A stretch of DNA of 36,009 bases from NZ13-RE01 sp964612975 (GTDB taxonomy: Bacteria > Dictyoglomota > Dictyoglomia > Dictyoglomales > Dictyoglomaceae). The stretch covers positions 1 to 36,009 of the forward strand of contig CAZTGC010000010.1 in assembly GCA_964612975.1 (NCBI GenBank), read 5' to 3'. The position numbers and the translations under genes were made by a program. Shown piece after piece: positions 1 through 8,694 of this stretch (position 1 is its first letter; every line of letters begins with the position of its first letter). Below the pieces are notes generated by a model. The model had not been told where the DNA came from, did not search any database, and saw only the letters and a list, made by a program, of their open reading frames with translations.

Positions 1-237
1 ATTGCTATTGAGGCAGCTATTGATATATGTAATCATATAATATCTCAGAATGGTTTTAGACCCCCACAAGACTATGCGGATACTTTTAAAGTACTTACAG
101 AACAAGGAATCTTTGAGAATGAATTTCTAACTCCATTAAGAAATATGGTGAAATTTAGGAACAGACTTGTACATATATACTGGGAAGTTGATAGTAAAGA
201 GATTTATCTGATATTTAGGAATAAAAAAGAATCATAG
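1..237 (+). pseudogene. HepT-like HEPN protein, C-terminal fragment (cut by window edge)
   Basis: The frame is open from base 1 to a TAG at 235-237, so the start lies outside the window. The translation ends with the HEPN catalytic signature: Arg53-x4-His58 followed by Tyr60 (RNRLVHIY, fragment numbering). It closely parallels the complete HepT gene at 28638-29081 (shared NHIIS, DTFKVL and MVKFRN blocks). HepT proteins are RNase-like toxins paired with MNT nucleotidyltransferases. In the complete paralogue about 35 residues follow the catalytic His-x-Tyr, but here the family-like sequence stops at about 220 and a short foreign tail (NKKES) follows. The last bases overlap the end of an ABC permease remnant on the other strand, so a recombination junction near 215-235 is likely. 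The active-site motif is intact; whether the protein still folds is unclear. Confidence 0.75.
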
Positions 238-883
238 GTATGGAAGAAAGGATAAATATAGCAGATATCTTTCTCAACTCTTTTAAATTCTGAAAGATAT
301 CCAGCCATAAGGACAGGTAAAGTAGTGGTATGGGTTCGGATAAGAATTAAAGAATATAAACACTCTGTATAACTAGCGATAAAGACTAAAATAGATACCG
401 CAATAAGCCCGGGAACTACTAATGGAAGTACCAATCTTTTCAAAATGTGGATGGGATTAGCTCCATCTACAAGAGCTGATTCCTCTAATTATAAAGGAGC
501 CATACCAAAGAAATCCTTAAGATACCAAATGCTGGTGGAGATTATCCAGACAGAATGATTAATACTTACTCCCCAATAGGTATCTACCAAGCGAAATCTT
601 GCCATAAGATAAAAAATAGGTAGAAAAGAAAATTTAAAAGTAGCCCCTGGAAAGGCAGTAGAAGCAGTACCAGGGTCTCCTTGGGGCATAATACAAATAA
701 GATAAAAGCTCCTTATAACACCTATAAGTCTTAATAGATCCACCAATCTTGGGAAGATTTGCCCTTATACCTTCCAGTACAGCGCCATCCTTTACGATTA
801 GTAACACTGATAGTTATTTTTTGCGCTGATGCTAGATTTAAGAAGGGAAGAATAAACCAACCAATCCCCTTTTTACCCTTCAT
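215..883 (-). pseudogene. Chimeric remnant of a sugar ABC transporter (binding protein start joined to MalG-type permease end)
   Basis: From an ATG at 883 the minus strand encodes a signal-peptide-like start (MKGKKGIGWFILPFLNLASA) and then QKITISVTN, typical of the mature start of a solute-binding protein. Near 795 the frame is lost, but +1 gives DGAVLEGIRANLPKIGGSIK, the expected continuation. From about 665 to 489 the reading matches the second half of a MalG-type permease (FLPIFYLMARFRLVDTYWG). An in-frame TAA at 489-491 interrupts it just before the EAA-loop sequence LEESALVDGANPIHILKRL. A further shift near 280 is needed to read EISAIFILSSIPMILFYS, ending at 215. So a deletion has fused the binding protein to the permease, and at least two frameshifts and one stop have followed. 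Not functional. Confidence 0.8.
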
Positions 884-894
884 TCTTAAGCCTT

Positions 895-2658
895 CTATTC
901 TTCCTCCAATTTAAACCCTAATTCCCACAATTTCTTATATTTTCCATTTAAAAATAAAAGTTCCTCATGGGTTCCTTCTTCCATAATTCTTCCATCTTCT
1001 AATACAAAAATCCTATCAGTGGAGACCACAGTAGAAAGCCTATGGGCAATTATTAATGTGGTTTTTCCCTTCATAAGTCTTTCCAAAGCCTGATTCACAA
1101 GATCCTCGGATTCGGCATCAAGAGAAGATGTAGCCTCATCTAAAAGAAGTATGGGAGAATTCTTCAAAATTGCTCTTGCAATAGCAATTCTCTGTCTTTG
1201 CCCACCCGAAAGGGAAACTCCCCTTTCTCCTACTCTTGTATACAATCCATCAGGAAGTTTCATAATAAAATCATAGGCGTTAGCTTCTTTTAATGCCCAA
1301 ATTATATCCTCTTTATTTGCATCTAATTTCCCATATCTTACATTTTCATAAATAGTATTATTGAATAAAAAGATATCCTGAGGAACATAAGAAATTAAAT
1401 CTCTCAGTTCTTTTAAAGAATATTTCCTCAATTCCTTTCCAAATAAATAGATTTCTCCATCATAATTGGGATAAAAACCTAAAAGAAGCTTAAAAAGGGT
1501 ACTCTTTCCTCCCCCGCTTTCTCCTACAAAAGCAATCTTCATATTATTTGCAACCTTAAAAGATATTCCTTTTAAAACTTGCCCATTTCCATTATATGAG
1601 AATTTCACATTATTGAACTCTAAGACATAATCTCTATTGGTTTTTATATTTTCTTCCTTAATCGAGATTTTTCGGATCTCTTCCTCTACAGGCTTATCCA
1701 GCACTTCAAAAATTCTTTCTGCTCCTGCAAGGGAAGTTTGTAAGTTAGTTAAAAAATTACCAATAGATCCAAAAAGCCAGAAGATAGGGCCCATAAGTTG
1801 TATAATTGCTGTTAATTCTCCAAAGGTTATTTTATCATTCATAATTAAAAGTCCTCCAACTAAAAGCTCTCCAAAGAAGATAAAATAACCAATAGAATAA
1901 TTAAAGGAAGATAGAAGAGAATTATAATGAACCCTCTTCATAGCAAGTTTATAAAAGGAGAGATTTAGCTCTAAAAATTTCTTATAAATAATATCTCCAA
2001 TATTAAAGCTTCTTATTATGAAGGCTCCTCCCACCAGATCTGAAAATTTCTGTATTATCTTAGATATAGATTTCTGAATATCATCACTTATTCTTCTTAA
2101 GGGTCTCATAAAAAGAGAATTAATGATAACATTTACTGAACCTACCAAAATAGCATATAAGAACATAACCCTGTTGATAGAGAAAATTACAGCGGCAGAT
2201 CCAACAGCACTTATAATGGCCATAAATAATACCATAACCTGCCAAGAGTATACACCTTCCGCAGTATTAACATCATAGTTAAATCGAGATAAAAAATCAC
2301 CAGTATGGGTTTTCTCATATTCCTTAATGGGAAGAGAAACTACATGATAAAAAAGTCTGCTTCTTATAATGACAATAGTCCTTCTAATTGTGTACATATA
2401 TATGTAGGAAAAAATAGGAAATACAAGAAAAAGAATCCCAAAACACGTAGCAATATACTTAATCCCAGAAATAAGCATTTCTCTATTTTTATATATCATC
2501 CCATCGGTTATAATTTTTAAACTCATAGCTGCAAAATAATTGAAAAAGAAGTTCTGAGATGCTGTGATAAGCATAGAAATTGTATAAGAAAGTCCTAATA
2601 ATTGATTTCCTCCATCCTTCCACATAAAGGAAAAAAGTCTAATTAATCTACTATTCAT
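895..2658 (-). CDS. ABC exporter half-transporter (ABCB/MsbA type), second gene of pair
   Basis: A 587-residue half-transporter with an N-terminal transmembrane domain (about residues 15-320, roughly six hydrophobic segments) and a C-terminal ATPase domain. Visible ATPase motifs are Walker A GESGGGKST with Lys385, Q-loop VPQD, signature LSGGQRQR, Walker B ILLLDEATSSLD with the catalytic Glu, and the switch histidine in AHRLS. The start overlaps the stop of the upstream half-transporter by 4 bases (ATGA), so the two are translationally coupled and probably form a heterodimer in the cytoplasmic membrane. In many heterodimeric exporters one partner has a degenerate catalytic site, but both members here keep the Glu. 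Substrate cannot be read from sequence; lipid, peptide or drug export are all possible. Confidence 0.92.
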   Translation of the reverse strand: MNSRLIRLFSFMWKDGGNQLLGLSYTISMLITASQNFFFNYFAAMSLKIITDGMIYKNREMLISGIKYIATCFGILFLVFPIFSYIYMYTIRRTIVIIRSRLFYHVVSLPIKEYEKTHTGDFLSRFNYDVNTAEGVYSWQVMVLFMAIISAVGSAAVIFSINRVMFLYAILVGSVNVIINSLFMRPLRRISDDIQKSISKIIQKFSDLVGGAFIIRSFNIGDIIYKKFLELNLSFYKLAMKRVHYNSLLSSFNYSIGYFIFFGELLVGGLLIMNDKITFGELTAIIQLMGPIFWLFGSIGNFLTNLQTSLAGAERIFEVLDKPVEEEIRKISIKEENIKTNRDYVLEFNNVKFSYNGNGQVLKGISFKVANNMKIAFVGESGGGKSTLFKLLLGFYPNYDGEIYLFGKELRKYSLKELRDLISYVPQDIFLFNNTIYENVRYGKLDANKEDIIWALKEANAYDFIMKLPDGLYTRVGERGVSLSGGQRQRIAIARAILKNSPILLLDEATSSLDAESEDLVNQALERLMKGKTTLIIAHRLSTVVSTDRIFVLEDGRIMEEGTHEELLFLNGKYKKLWELGFKLEEE

Positions 2659-4412
2659 GAATTAGCGCCTCCCAACTCAAATAAAGAGTTATGTTCCAGT
2701 TGTCTAAAATAGAGTTTATAGTAAGCTCCTTTTTTATTTAAAAGTTCTTCATGGGTTCCTTCTTCTACAATTTCTCCATCTTCAATAACTAAAATCCTAT
2801 TCACAAATTTTATAGATGAGAATCTATGAGCAGAGATTAATACAGTCTTATCCCTTAATACATTTTCTAAAATGTTTTGGATTTGAAGCTCAGTCTCTGT
2901 ATCTAGAGCAGAAGTTGCCTCATCAAGAAGATAGATCTCAGCATTATCTCTTAACAAAAATCTTGAAAGAGCAATTCTTTGCTTTTCTCCTCCAGAAAGT
3001 TTTACTCCCCTCTCTCCTATCTCCTCATCAAATCCTCCTAAGTCTGAGAGAATAAAATCATATGCTAACATCTTAATAGAAACCCCTTCAATTTCTTGAT
3101 CAGTAGCATCCAATCTCCCATATCTTATATTCTCCTTAACTGATTCTGGGAAAAGATATATATCTTGATTTGCAATAGAAATTTTCTTCCTTAGAGAAGA
3201 TAAATCCCAATCATTTATATTTACCCCTAAGATTTTTATATTACCCCCTGTAGGTTTATACAAACCAAGAATAAGTTTTATCACAGTAGACTTACCACTT
3301 CCACTTCCCCCTACTATTGCTACTTTTTCTCCTTCTTTGATAGAAAAACTAACATTTTTTAATACCCCATTAACCCCATCATAAGAGAAATATACCTCTT
3401 GAAACTCAATAGCGTAGGGATAATTTTTTTCTTCAACTTTTACATTTCCATTTTCTTCTTCCCCTTGAGACAAGACTTCCTCAATTCTTTTTAATCCTGC
3501 CTTTGCCTTCTGATAGTTACTTAGAATATTGGGAAGAATATTTACAGGATTAAGAAAAACATTCATAATCTCAATAAAAGCTATTATGTCACCAAAGGTT
3601 ATCTCTCCTTTTATTACTAAATCTCCTCCATATAGAAACATGAGTAAAAAGGGTCCTATTTGAATTGTTCCCTTTATAGGATCTAAAAGGGCCTCAAATT
3701 TTATTGATTTAATCCCTTCTCTAAAGGCCTTTTTTAATTCATAATTAAAAATTTTTGAGATTTCTTCTTTTAAATTAAAGGATTTGACAATATATACTCC
3801 CGATAAAGTATCTTGGAAAATAGTATTTACGTATCCAAAAGCATCTTGCTGCCTTTTTGTAAACCTTTCTATGGGTCTACTTATTAAAATAGCTCCTAAA
3901 AAACAAAGAGGAATTACAGCAAAACTAAAAAGAGTTAATTTCCAGTTTATAATAAAGGCCAAGATTAAACCCAATACAAAACCTACTGGTTGATACAATA
4001 TATCATTTAAAGAACTGCCTAAGAAGTTTTGAATTAGTGATAAATCGTTAGATATAGCAGAAACAAAATCTCCTGTGGTATTTTTTTCTATATAAGATAA
4101 TTTAATTTTATTTAACTTATCAGCAATTTTTAGTCTCAAATTCATTAAGTTTTTTTCAGTAAATTTTCCAAAAGAATAAGATTTAATATATTCCAAAAAT
4201 ATTTTTATAAACATAATACCAATTACAAGGAAAAATACCCTTGTAAACATCTCTCTGTTCTTTTCTAAAATAGAATCGGCAATATTTTTCTCAAGATATA
4301 TAAGGGATGTATTAATAAAAGCTAAAGTGATGGAAAGAAGGGAAATTACTATAAATAGAGGAAAATTCCCTTTTATTATCTTAAAAATGGTGAGCCTATC
4401 TTTATCCCTCAT
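2655..4412 (-). CDS. ABC exporter half-transporter (ABCB/MsbA type), first gene of pair
   Basis: A half-transporter of about 585 residues: transmembrane domain (about residues 10-310) followed by an ATPase domain with Walker A GGSGSGKST (Lys374), signature LSGGEKQR, Walker B IYLLDEATSALD and switch histidine (SAHRFSS). I place the start at the ATG at 4412 rather than the in-frame GTG at 4421. AAAGGAG at 4421-4427 sits 8 bases before the ATG but overlaps the GTG. The gene is preceded by a near-consensus promoter (4453-4481) and followed by its partner with a 4-base overlap. It is likely one half of a heterodimeric exporter in the cytoplasmic membrane; the substrate is unknown. Confidence 0.92.
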   Translation of the reverse strand: MRDKDRLTIFKIIKGNFPLFIVISLLSITLAFINTSLIYLEKNIADSILEKNREMFTRVFFLVIGIMFIKIFLEYIKSYSFGKFTEKNLMNLRLKIADKLNKIKLSYIEKNTTGDFVSAISNDLSLIQNFLGSSLNDILYQPVGFVLGLILAFIINWKLTLFSFAVIPLCFLGAILISRPIERFTKRQQDAFGYVNTIFQDTLSGVYIVKSFNLKEEISKIFNYELKKAFREGIKSIKFEALLDPIKGTIQIGPFLLMFLYGGDLVIKGEITFGDIIAFIEIMNVFLNPVNILPNILSNYQKAKAGLKRIEEVLSQGEEENGNVKVEEKNYPYAIEFQEVYFSYDGVNGVLKNVSFSIKEGEKVAIVGGSGSGKSTVIKLILGLYKPTGGNIKILGVNINDWDLSSLRKKISIANQDIYLFPESVKENIRYGRLDATDQEIEGVSIKMLAYDFILSDLGGFDEEIGERGVKLSGGEKQRIALSRFLLRDNAEIYLLDEATSALDTETELQIQNILENVLRDKTVLISAHRFSSIKFVNRILVIEDGEIVEEGTHEELLNKKGAYYKLYFRQLEHNSLFELGGANS

Positions 4413-4452
4413 AAATCCCACTCCTTTAAAATTTTAAAATTTAACTTTAAAA

Positions 4453-4481
4453 ATTTTAAAATTGAAAATTAAAAATGTCAA
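4453..4481 (-). promoter_or_regulatory. Promoter of the ABC exporter operon
   Basis: Reading the minus strand, TTGACA (4476-4481) is followed after exactly 17 bases by TAAAAT (4453-4458). Transcription would start near 4446, about 34 bases before the ATG at 4412. The flanks are almost pure A/T, as in an UP element. This is the best sigma-70-type promoter in the window. Confidence 0.75.
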
Positions 4482-4542
4482 TATTTTTATCAAAAAATTT
4501 AAAAGAGGGGTAAGGGATTAAATTATTATGAGGGAATAGAGA

Positions 4543-6114
4543 TTAACTTCCTGCTTCTTCTAATCTTCTAACTACAAAATCCTTTGGAAGAGAAATCAAG
4601 AAATATCCTGCTCGCGGGCCAGAATCTTGATTAAGAAAGGAAAGGTATATAAGCTGGAAAGCCCTTTTTCCAGGTATATCAAACTCCTGGGAAAGTTGAT
4701 AGATGTAGGTTTGAAGCTCTTCCCCATCCCATGTCTTTTCTTTAATCTTCTCTCCTAAGGTTCTTAAGAATTCCTTTTCCTTTGGAGAGAAGGCTTTAGT
4801 AATTTCTGGAAGTTTCTCCTGCAGTTTAAACTTTAAATAAGAAGGCGCATAATTTTCAAGCCAATTTTTTACATAATTTACTCTATTTAAAATCTCTGGA
4901 AACTTATCTAACTCCTTCCCATATCCACTTCTCAATAACATTTCCTTTAAAACCTCTTCATTTCCTAAGGAGATCTGAGCAAGGGTAATTATATGTCGCA
5001 AGGGAACCTGAGGCCCTGACTCCTTTGGAATATCCTTCACCTGAGATATCTCAAAAACCCTTGCCAGTTCCATCTTTTCCTCAGGAGTACCTTCTAAACC
5101 ATAATAGATTCTTTCCAATCTTTCATAATCTTCTGCAAGAAGAATATATCCATTTACTGGATCAAAATCTATATGCTTATCAGGCTTATATCTCAAAATA
5201 AGATATCTTACTAAAAAAGGTGGGAGGATTTTCAGAATCTCATTTATAGATATAGCTATACCTTTAGAGCTAGACATGGCTCCCTTTCCCTTTAAATATA
5301 TCCATTCATAGATAAAGGGATATGGAGGAGAATACCAAAATATCTCCTCTACTATTACCTTCCCTGTATCATAGGATCCACCAGAGGTAGCATGATCCTT
5401 TCCAAAGGGTTCCACTGTTACCCCAAAAATCTTCCATCTTCCCGGCCAATCCAATCTCCAAGGTAATTTTGCCTCTCCTTTACTATAATCTGCAACTCCC
5501 CGATGGCCACATTTACAAACATATTCCACCTGATGTTTTCTTGTATCAAAGGAAATTATCTTAGTAGTAGTTAATTTTCCACATTTTTCGCATTTTGGAA
5601 GAAGAGGAACAAAATCCTTCTCTAAATTTCTTCCTGCAATTTCATTAAGAATCTTTGTAATTTTCTCATTATTCTCTAAGGTAGCATCTATTATTGGTGT
5701 ATAAATCCCTTCTTTATATGCTTCATGAATTCTTATAACTTCTGCTTCTATACCCAATTCTCTTATGGCATCTAAAAAGGGATTTAAAAAATGCTCAGAA
5801 TAATTCTCATGGCATCCTTCAGGATCTGGGATTTCTGAAATTGGTTTTCCTACATGTTCCTCATAGGAGGCTGGTAAAAAGGGATATACCTTTCTCAATG
5901 GATCGAAGGAATCTGCTATATAGATAAATCGAACCTCTGATCCTTGTTCTCTTAGTGCCCTGGCAATGGCATCCCCAGTCAATATTTCCCTTAGGTTTCC
6001 TAAATGAATAGGACCAGAAGGGGTAATACCAGTTGCAACTACATTCTTCTTCCCCTTAATCTTTATTATCTCTTGAGCAGTTAAATCTGCCCAATGGGGA
6101 GTCTTTCCTACCAT
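4543..6114 (-). CDS. lysS: Lysyl-tRNA synthetase, class I
   Basis: A 523-residue class I LysRS that charges tRNA-Lys with lysine in the cytoplasm. The class I signature HIGH appears as HLGN (residues 37-40, in GPIHLGN) and KMSKS as MSSSK (280-284). A Cys4 zinc-ribbon-like insert (CEKC...CKCG) lies at about residues 174-206. The C-terminal part is helical, as in the anticodon-binding alpha-helical cage. Length matches the family (about 500-530). The start overlaps the end of metK by 7 bases, so translation is coupled. Class I LysRS is usual in archaea and in a minority of bacteria (for example spirochaetes and alphaproteobacteria); most bacteria use the unrelated class II enzyme. No class II lysS is seen in this window. 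Confidence 0.95.
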   Translation of the reverse strand: MVGKTPHWADLTAQEIIKIKGKKNVVATGITPSGPIHLGNLREILTGDAIARALREQGSEVRFIYIADSFDPLRKVYPFLPASYEEHVGKPISEIPDPEGCHENYSEHFLNPFLDAIRELGIEAEVIRIHEAYKEGIYTPIIDATLENNEKITKILNEIAGRNLEKDFVPLLPKCEKCGKLTTTKIISFDTRKHQVEYVCKCGHRGVADYSKGEAKLPWRLDWPGRWKIFGVTVEPFGKDHATSGGSYDTGKVIVEEIFWYSPPYPFIYEWIYLKGKGAMSSSKGIAISINEILKILPPFLVRYLILRYKPDKHIDFDPVNGYILLAEDYERLERIYYGLEGTPEEKMELARVFEISQVKDIPKESGPQVPLRHIITLAQISLGNEEVLKEMLLRSGYGKELDKFPEILNRVNYVKNWLENYAPSYLKFKLQEKLPEITKAFSPKEKEFLRTLGEKIKEKTWDGEELQTYIYQLSQEFDIPGKRAFQLIYLSFLNQDSGPRAGYFLISLPKDFVVRRLEEAGS

Positions 6115-7322
6115 ACAGAATATTTTCCCTTTGCAAGATCTTCGCAGAAACTTCCTATATTCTCTAATTCTTGATTAATTATATCCTCTACAGGTTTTGC
6201 CACATCATAAATTGAAATTCCATCCTCCAATATCAATTGTGCGGTAGCTATCATAGGCTGATCAATGGTCTTTCCAATTTGACTACATAACCACACATAC
6301 ACTTCCTTAATACCAGAGATATTTTGATATATTTCATTAGCTAATTTATGAGTGAGAATATTATATATTTTACCCACATGGCTTACGGGATTTTTTCCTG
6401 CCGCAGCCTCAGTTCCCATGGGGCGATTTAATGCGATTACTCCATTTACTCTATTTCCTCTTCCCACCTGTCCTGAATCTCCATCCTCTGCAGAGGTTCC
6501 CAAAACACTAAGATATATTCCATCCAGTCCCCTTTCTGGATCATCTAAGGTATTAATATCAACAATTATTTTTTCAAAGGATTGATCCTTCTCTTGAACA
6601 AATTTCTCAATTTCATTCTTTATCACTTCTTTTTTATCAAAATAATCCTTAACACTATTTACAAACCTATCAATTAATGGAAGAGCAATAGTAAGCTGTA
6701 AAATCCTCTTTCTTCTAAATCCCATTATCTTAATATCCTCTCCCACTTCGGGATGAATAGCCTTAAATTCAGGAGAATTTAAATATCTTTCAAGATCTAT
6801 CACTAATCTTTCAGTAGCAGTAAGGGGGGCATATCCCACAGAAGCAGAAGTATCATTGGCAGGAAGTAATCCCTTTCTTCTTCTAAATATATCTGTTAAC
6901 TCTGGAGATCCAGGCTTCAATTCCACTTGAAATTTAATATGTTTCTCGGGATCCACAAATCTTAAATTTTTTCTTATCCAATCCTTTGCAGTCTCAATAA
7001 CAACCTCTTCCACTGGAATTTTTACTCCGTCCACCTCCGATGTTGCCCTATCCCCAATAACCAAAAGCATTGGTTTTATAACTCTTCCACCAATACCAAT
7101 TTTTCTTTCAACTTCTCCTGCAACAAGAAGACTTTTATCAATATTATGATGAAGAACATTCCCAGCTACCCTTATATATTCCTGAGATAAATTAACAGAA
7201 ATTTGATCCATTATAGCGTCACATATGGAATCAGGATGTCCTACACCCTTTCTTTCTACCAACTCTACTCCATGTTCCTCCACAGATAGAGAATTCAATT
7301 TTTCCACAAATATATTTCTCAT
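6108..7322 (-). CDS. metK: S-adenosylmethionine synthetase, archaeal type
   Basis: A 404-residue enzyme that makes S-adenosylmethionine from ATP and methionine. It belongs to the archaeal AdoMet synthetase family (PF01941 type), which is very divergent from the ordinary bacterial MetK. Recognisable blocks are ERKGVGHPDSICDAIMDQ (about residues 23-40), the glycine-rich GTSAEDGDSGQVGRGNRVNG (about 275-294), and RPMGTEAAAGKNPVSHVGKI just after it. The length matches the archaeal family (about 400). AAGGAGG at 7331-7337 lies 8 bases before the ATG, and a promoter lies at 7365-7393. The 7-base overlap with lysS makes a two-gene operon of archaeal-flavour essential genes. Confidence 0.95.
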   Translation of the reverse strand: MRNIFVEKLNSLSVEEHGVELVERKGVGHPDSICDAIMDQISVNLSQEYIRVAGNVLHHNIDKSLLVAGEVERKIGIGGRVIKPMLLVIGDRATSEVDGVKIPVEEVVIETAKDWIRKNLRFVDPEKHIKFQVELKPGSPELTDIFRRRKGLLPANDTSASVGYAPLTATERLVIDLERYLNSPEFKAIHPEVGEDIKIMGFRRKRILQLTIALPLIDRFVNSVKDYFDKKEVIKNEIEKFVQEKDQSFEKIIVDINTLDDPERGLDGIYLSVLGTSAEDGDSGQVGRGNRVNGVIALNRPMGTEAAAGKNPVSHVGKIYNILTHKLANEIYQNISGIKEVYVWLCSQIGKTIDQPMIATAQLILEDGISIYDVAKPVEDIINQELENIGSFCEDLAKGKYSVW

Positions 7323-7364
7323 TTCTTCTTCCTCCTTAGAAGGATATTTTTAAAAACTCAAAAA

Positions 7365-7393
7365 ATAATATCATAAGTTTGTTTCAATTACAA
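7365..7393 (-). promoter_or_regulatory. Promoter of metK-lysS
   Basis: On the minus strand TTGTAA (7388-7393) and TATTAT (7365-7370) are separated by 17 bases, in the short gap between ogg and metK. The predicted leader is about 35 bases, too short for a known SAM riboswitch. Confidence 0.55.
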
Positions 7394-7406
7394 TATTTTG
7401 CTTTTT

Positions 7407-8042
7407 TTATTTCTCAACTTTTCCCTTAATTAAATACCAAAGATACAAATCTGTCTCCCCTGGAGCTTTGCCAAATTCAAAGGAAAGATTAAAAAACAAA
7501 TTTTCAATATGTAAATATTTTTTTTCATTCCAGTTTTTGGGGATCTCTTCTATTATTTTTTCGTTATATAAAATTTTTAATATGTGTTTATCTAATATTG
7601 ATACATCGAATTTTCCAGTGTTTCTTAGAAAATGGCTCGCCTCCTTCCATCCTATACCCTTGGCAGATTTAACCAAAATCCTTCTCCCTTCAGCTGAAGA
7701 AAGTTCCCATATATCTCTTAATTTTCCAATAAGCTTTCTATTCTCAACTATGTATTCGCTCCTTTTTATTGGATACCTATGTCCCACTTCTTTTAATTCC
7801 TCAATTAATTTTCCCAATGGTAGATTTGCAAATTTATTTTTTCCAATAATATTTTGTGCCTTTATTCCCCCTTGAGCAAACCAATTTGCAGTTAAAACAC
7901 AAAAGGATAATTCAGAAAATAGATCTAATTCTGTTCCATAAAGTCCAAGATTTTCAAATTCCATTATTCTTTCTTCCACTAAATTTTTTGCTTCCTCCTC
8001 AATACCTCTTAATTTTTCCACCAAATTTTTATATTTTGACAT
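7407..8042 (-). CDS. ogg: 8-oxoguanine DNA glycosylase/AP lyase, Ogg2 (archaeal) type
   Basis: A 211-residue base-excision repair enzyme of the Ogg2 family, which removes 8-oxoguanine and cleaves the abasic site. The helix-hairpin-helix region is clear: GIGWKEASHFLRNTGKFDVSILDKHIL contains the Schiff-base lysine (Lys133) and, 18 residues later, the catalytic aspartate (Asp151). This is the same spacing as in characterised archaeal Ogg enzymes. Length matches the family (about 205-215). The start lies inside the end of sfsA (14-base overlap), so it is the last gene of the sigma/nadE/sfsA operon. Oxidative-damage repair at high temperature is the likely role. Confidence 0.92.
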   Translation of the reverse strand: MSKYKNLVEKLRGIEEEAKNLVEERIMEFENLGLYGTELDLFSELSFCVLTANWFAQGGIKAQNIIGKNKFANLPLGKLIEELKEVGHRYPIKRSEYIVENRKLIGKLRDIWELSSAEGRRILVKSAKGIGWKEASHFLRNTGKFDVSILDKHILKILYNEKIIEEIPKNWNEKKYLHIENLFFNLSFEFGKAPGETDLYLWYLIKGKVEK

Positions 8043-8685
8043 CTATAAAATCTCCAAAAAATATTCCCTTAGGACTTACATCGCAATAAAAGGCAAAAAA
8101 GATACCCCCTTCTTCTTTTAGTCGATTAATACTTTCAAAGAATTTTTTATCCATATCTTTATAAGGCATAACCAATCTTGCATCATTTCTTTGAACCACA
8201 AAAATTATCCATTTCTCAAAATCCCATTTTCTCATCTCCTCCATATGTCTTGCTCCCCTCTTCGTGGGAGCATCAGGAAACAAACCAATATTGTTTTTTA
8301 CTAATGTTACAGATTTCACTTCAACCAATATTCTACGATTTATTAAAAAATCAAATCTACTACCCCCGAAATTAAACTCTCTCCTTAGATCCTTTACCTT
8401 TACAGGAAAAAGCTCAAGATTTTCATAAAATATTTTATTAGCCAATCCTGCATTTAGGGAAACATAAGTATTATTTTCAAAACCTAAAACAGCTTCCCAA
8501 TTTGTTTTTCTCCATCCATTCACCTTATTCTCTATAAATATTCTTGCTCCTGGATAAATTACTTCTTTAAGTCTTCCCGGATTGGGAAGATATGCCATCT
8601 CTTCCCTTCCTTTATAAGAAATATATAATCTAAATCTTTTTTCTCTTCTTATAACTTCTGCCTTTTGCAAGTTTTCAAATAGCAT
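8029..8685 (-). CDS. sfsA: SfsA family protein (sugar fermentation stimulation protein)
   Basis: A 218-residue SfsA homologue. Family hallmarks are an OB-like N-terminal half with YLPNPGRLKEVIYPG, then a nuclease-like core with VEVKSVTL, FPDAPTKRGARHMEEM and YCDVSPKGI. The core resembles the restriction-endonuclease fold (D/E-x-K in VEVKSV). E. coli SfsA was first described as a sugar-fermentation stimulator; its molecular role remains uncertain, with nucleic-acid binding proposed. It begins 9 bases after nadE and overlaps ogg. Length is slightly below the usual 230-240 residues. Confidence 0.92.
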   Translation of the reverse strand: MLFENLQKAEVIRREKRFRLYISYKGREEMAYLPNPGRLKEVIYPGARIFIENKVNGWRKTNWEAVLGFENNTYVSLNAGLANKIFYENLELFPVKVKDLRREFNFGGSRFDFLINRRILVEVKSVTLVKNNIGLFPDAPTKRGARHMEEMRKWDFEKWIIFVVQRNDARLVMPYKDMDKKFFESINRLKEEGGIFFAFYCDVSPKGIFFGDFIDVKI

Positions 8686-8694
8686 TTAAAGGTT

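Noticed and set aside
1637..1888. Plus-strand open frames inside the ABC exporter, lysS/metK, ogg, sfsA and GH genes
   Set aside because: These are antisense shadows of strongly supported genes and have no ribosome-binding sites or family features.
895..4412. Heterodimeric exporter with one degenerate ATPase site, as in TM287/288
   Set aside because: Both proteins keep the catalytic Glu, signature motif and switch histidine, so there is no sign of degeneracy.
7323..7406. SAM riboswitch before metK
   Set aside because: Only about 84 bases separate ogg and metK, most of it taken by the promoter. No hairpins of a SAM riboswitch are visible.
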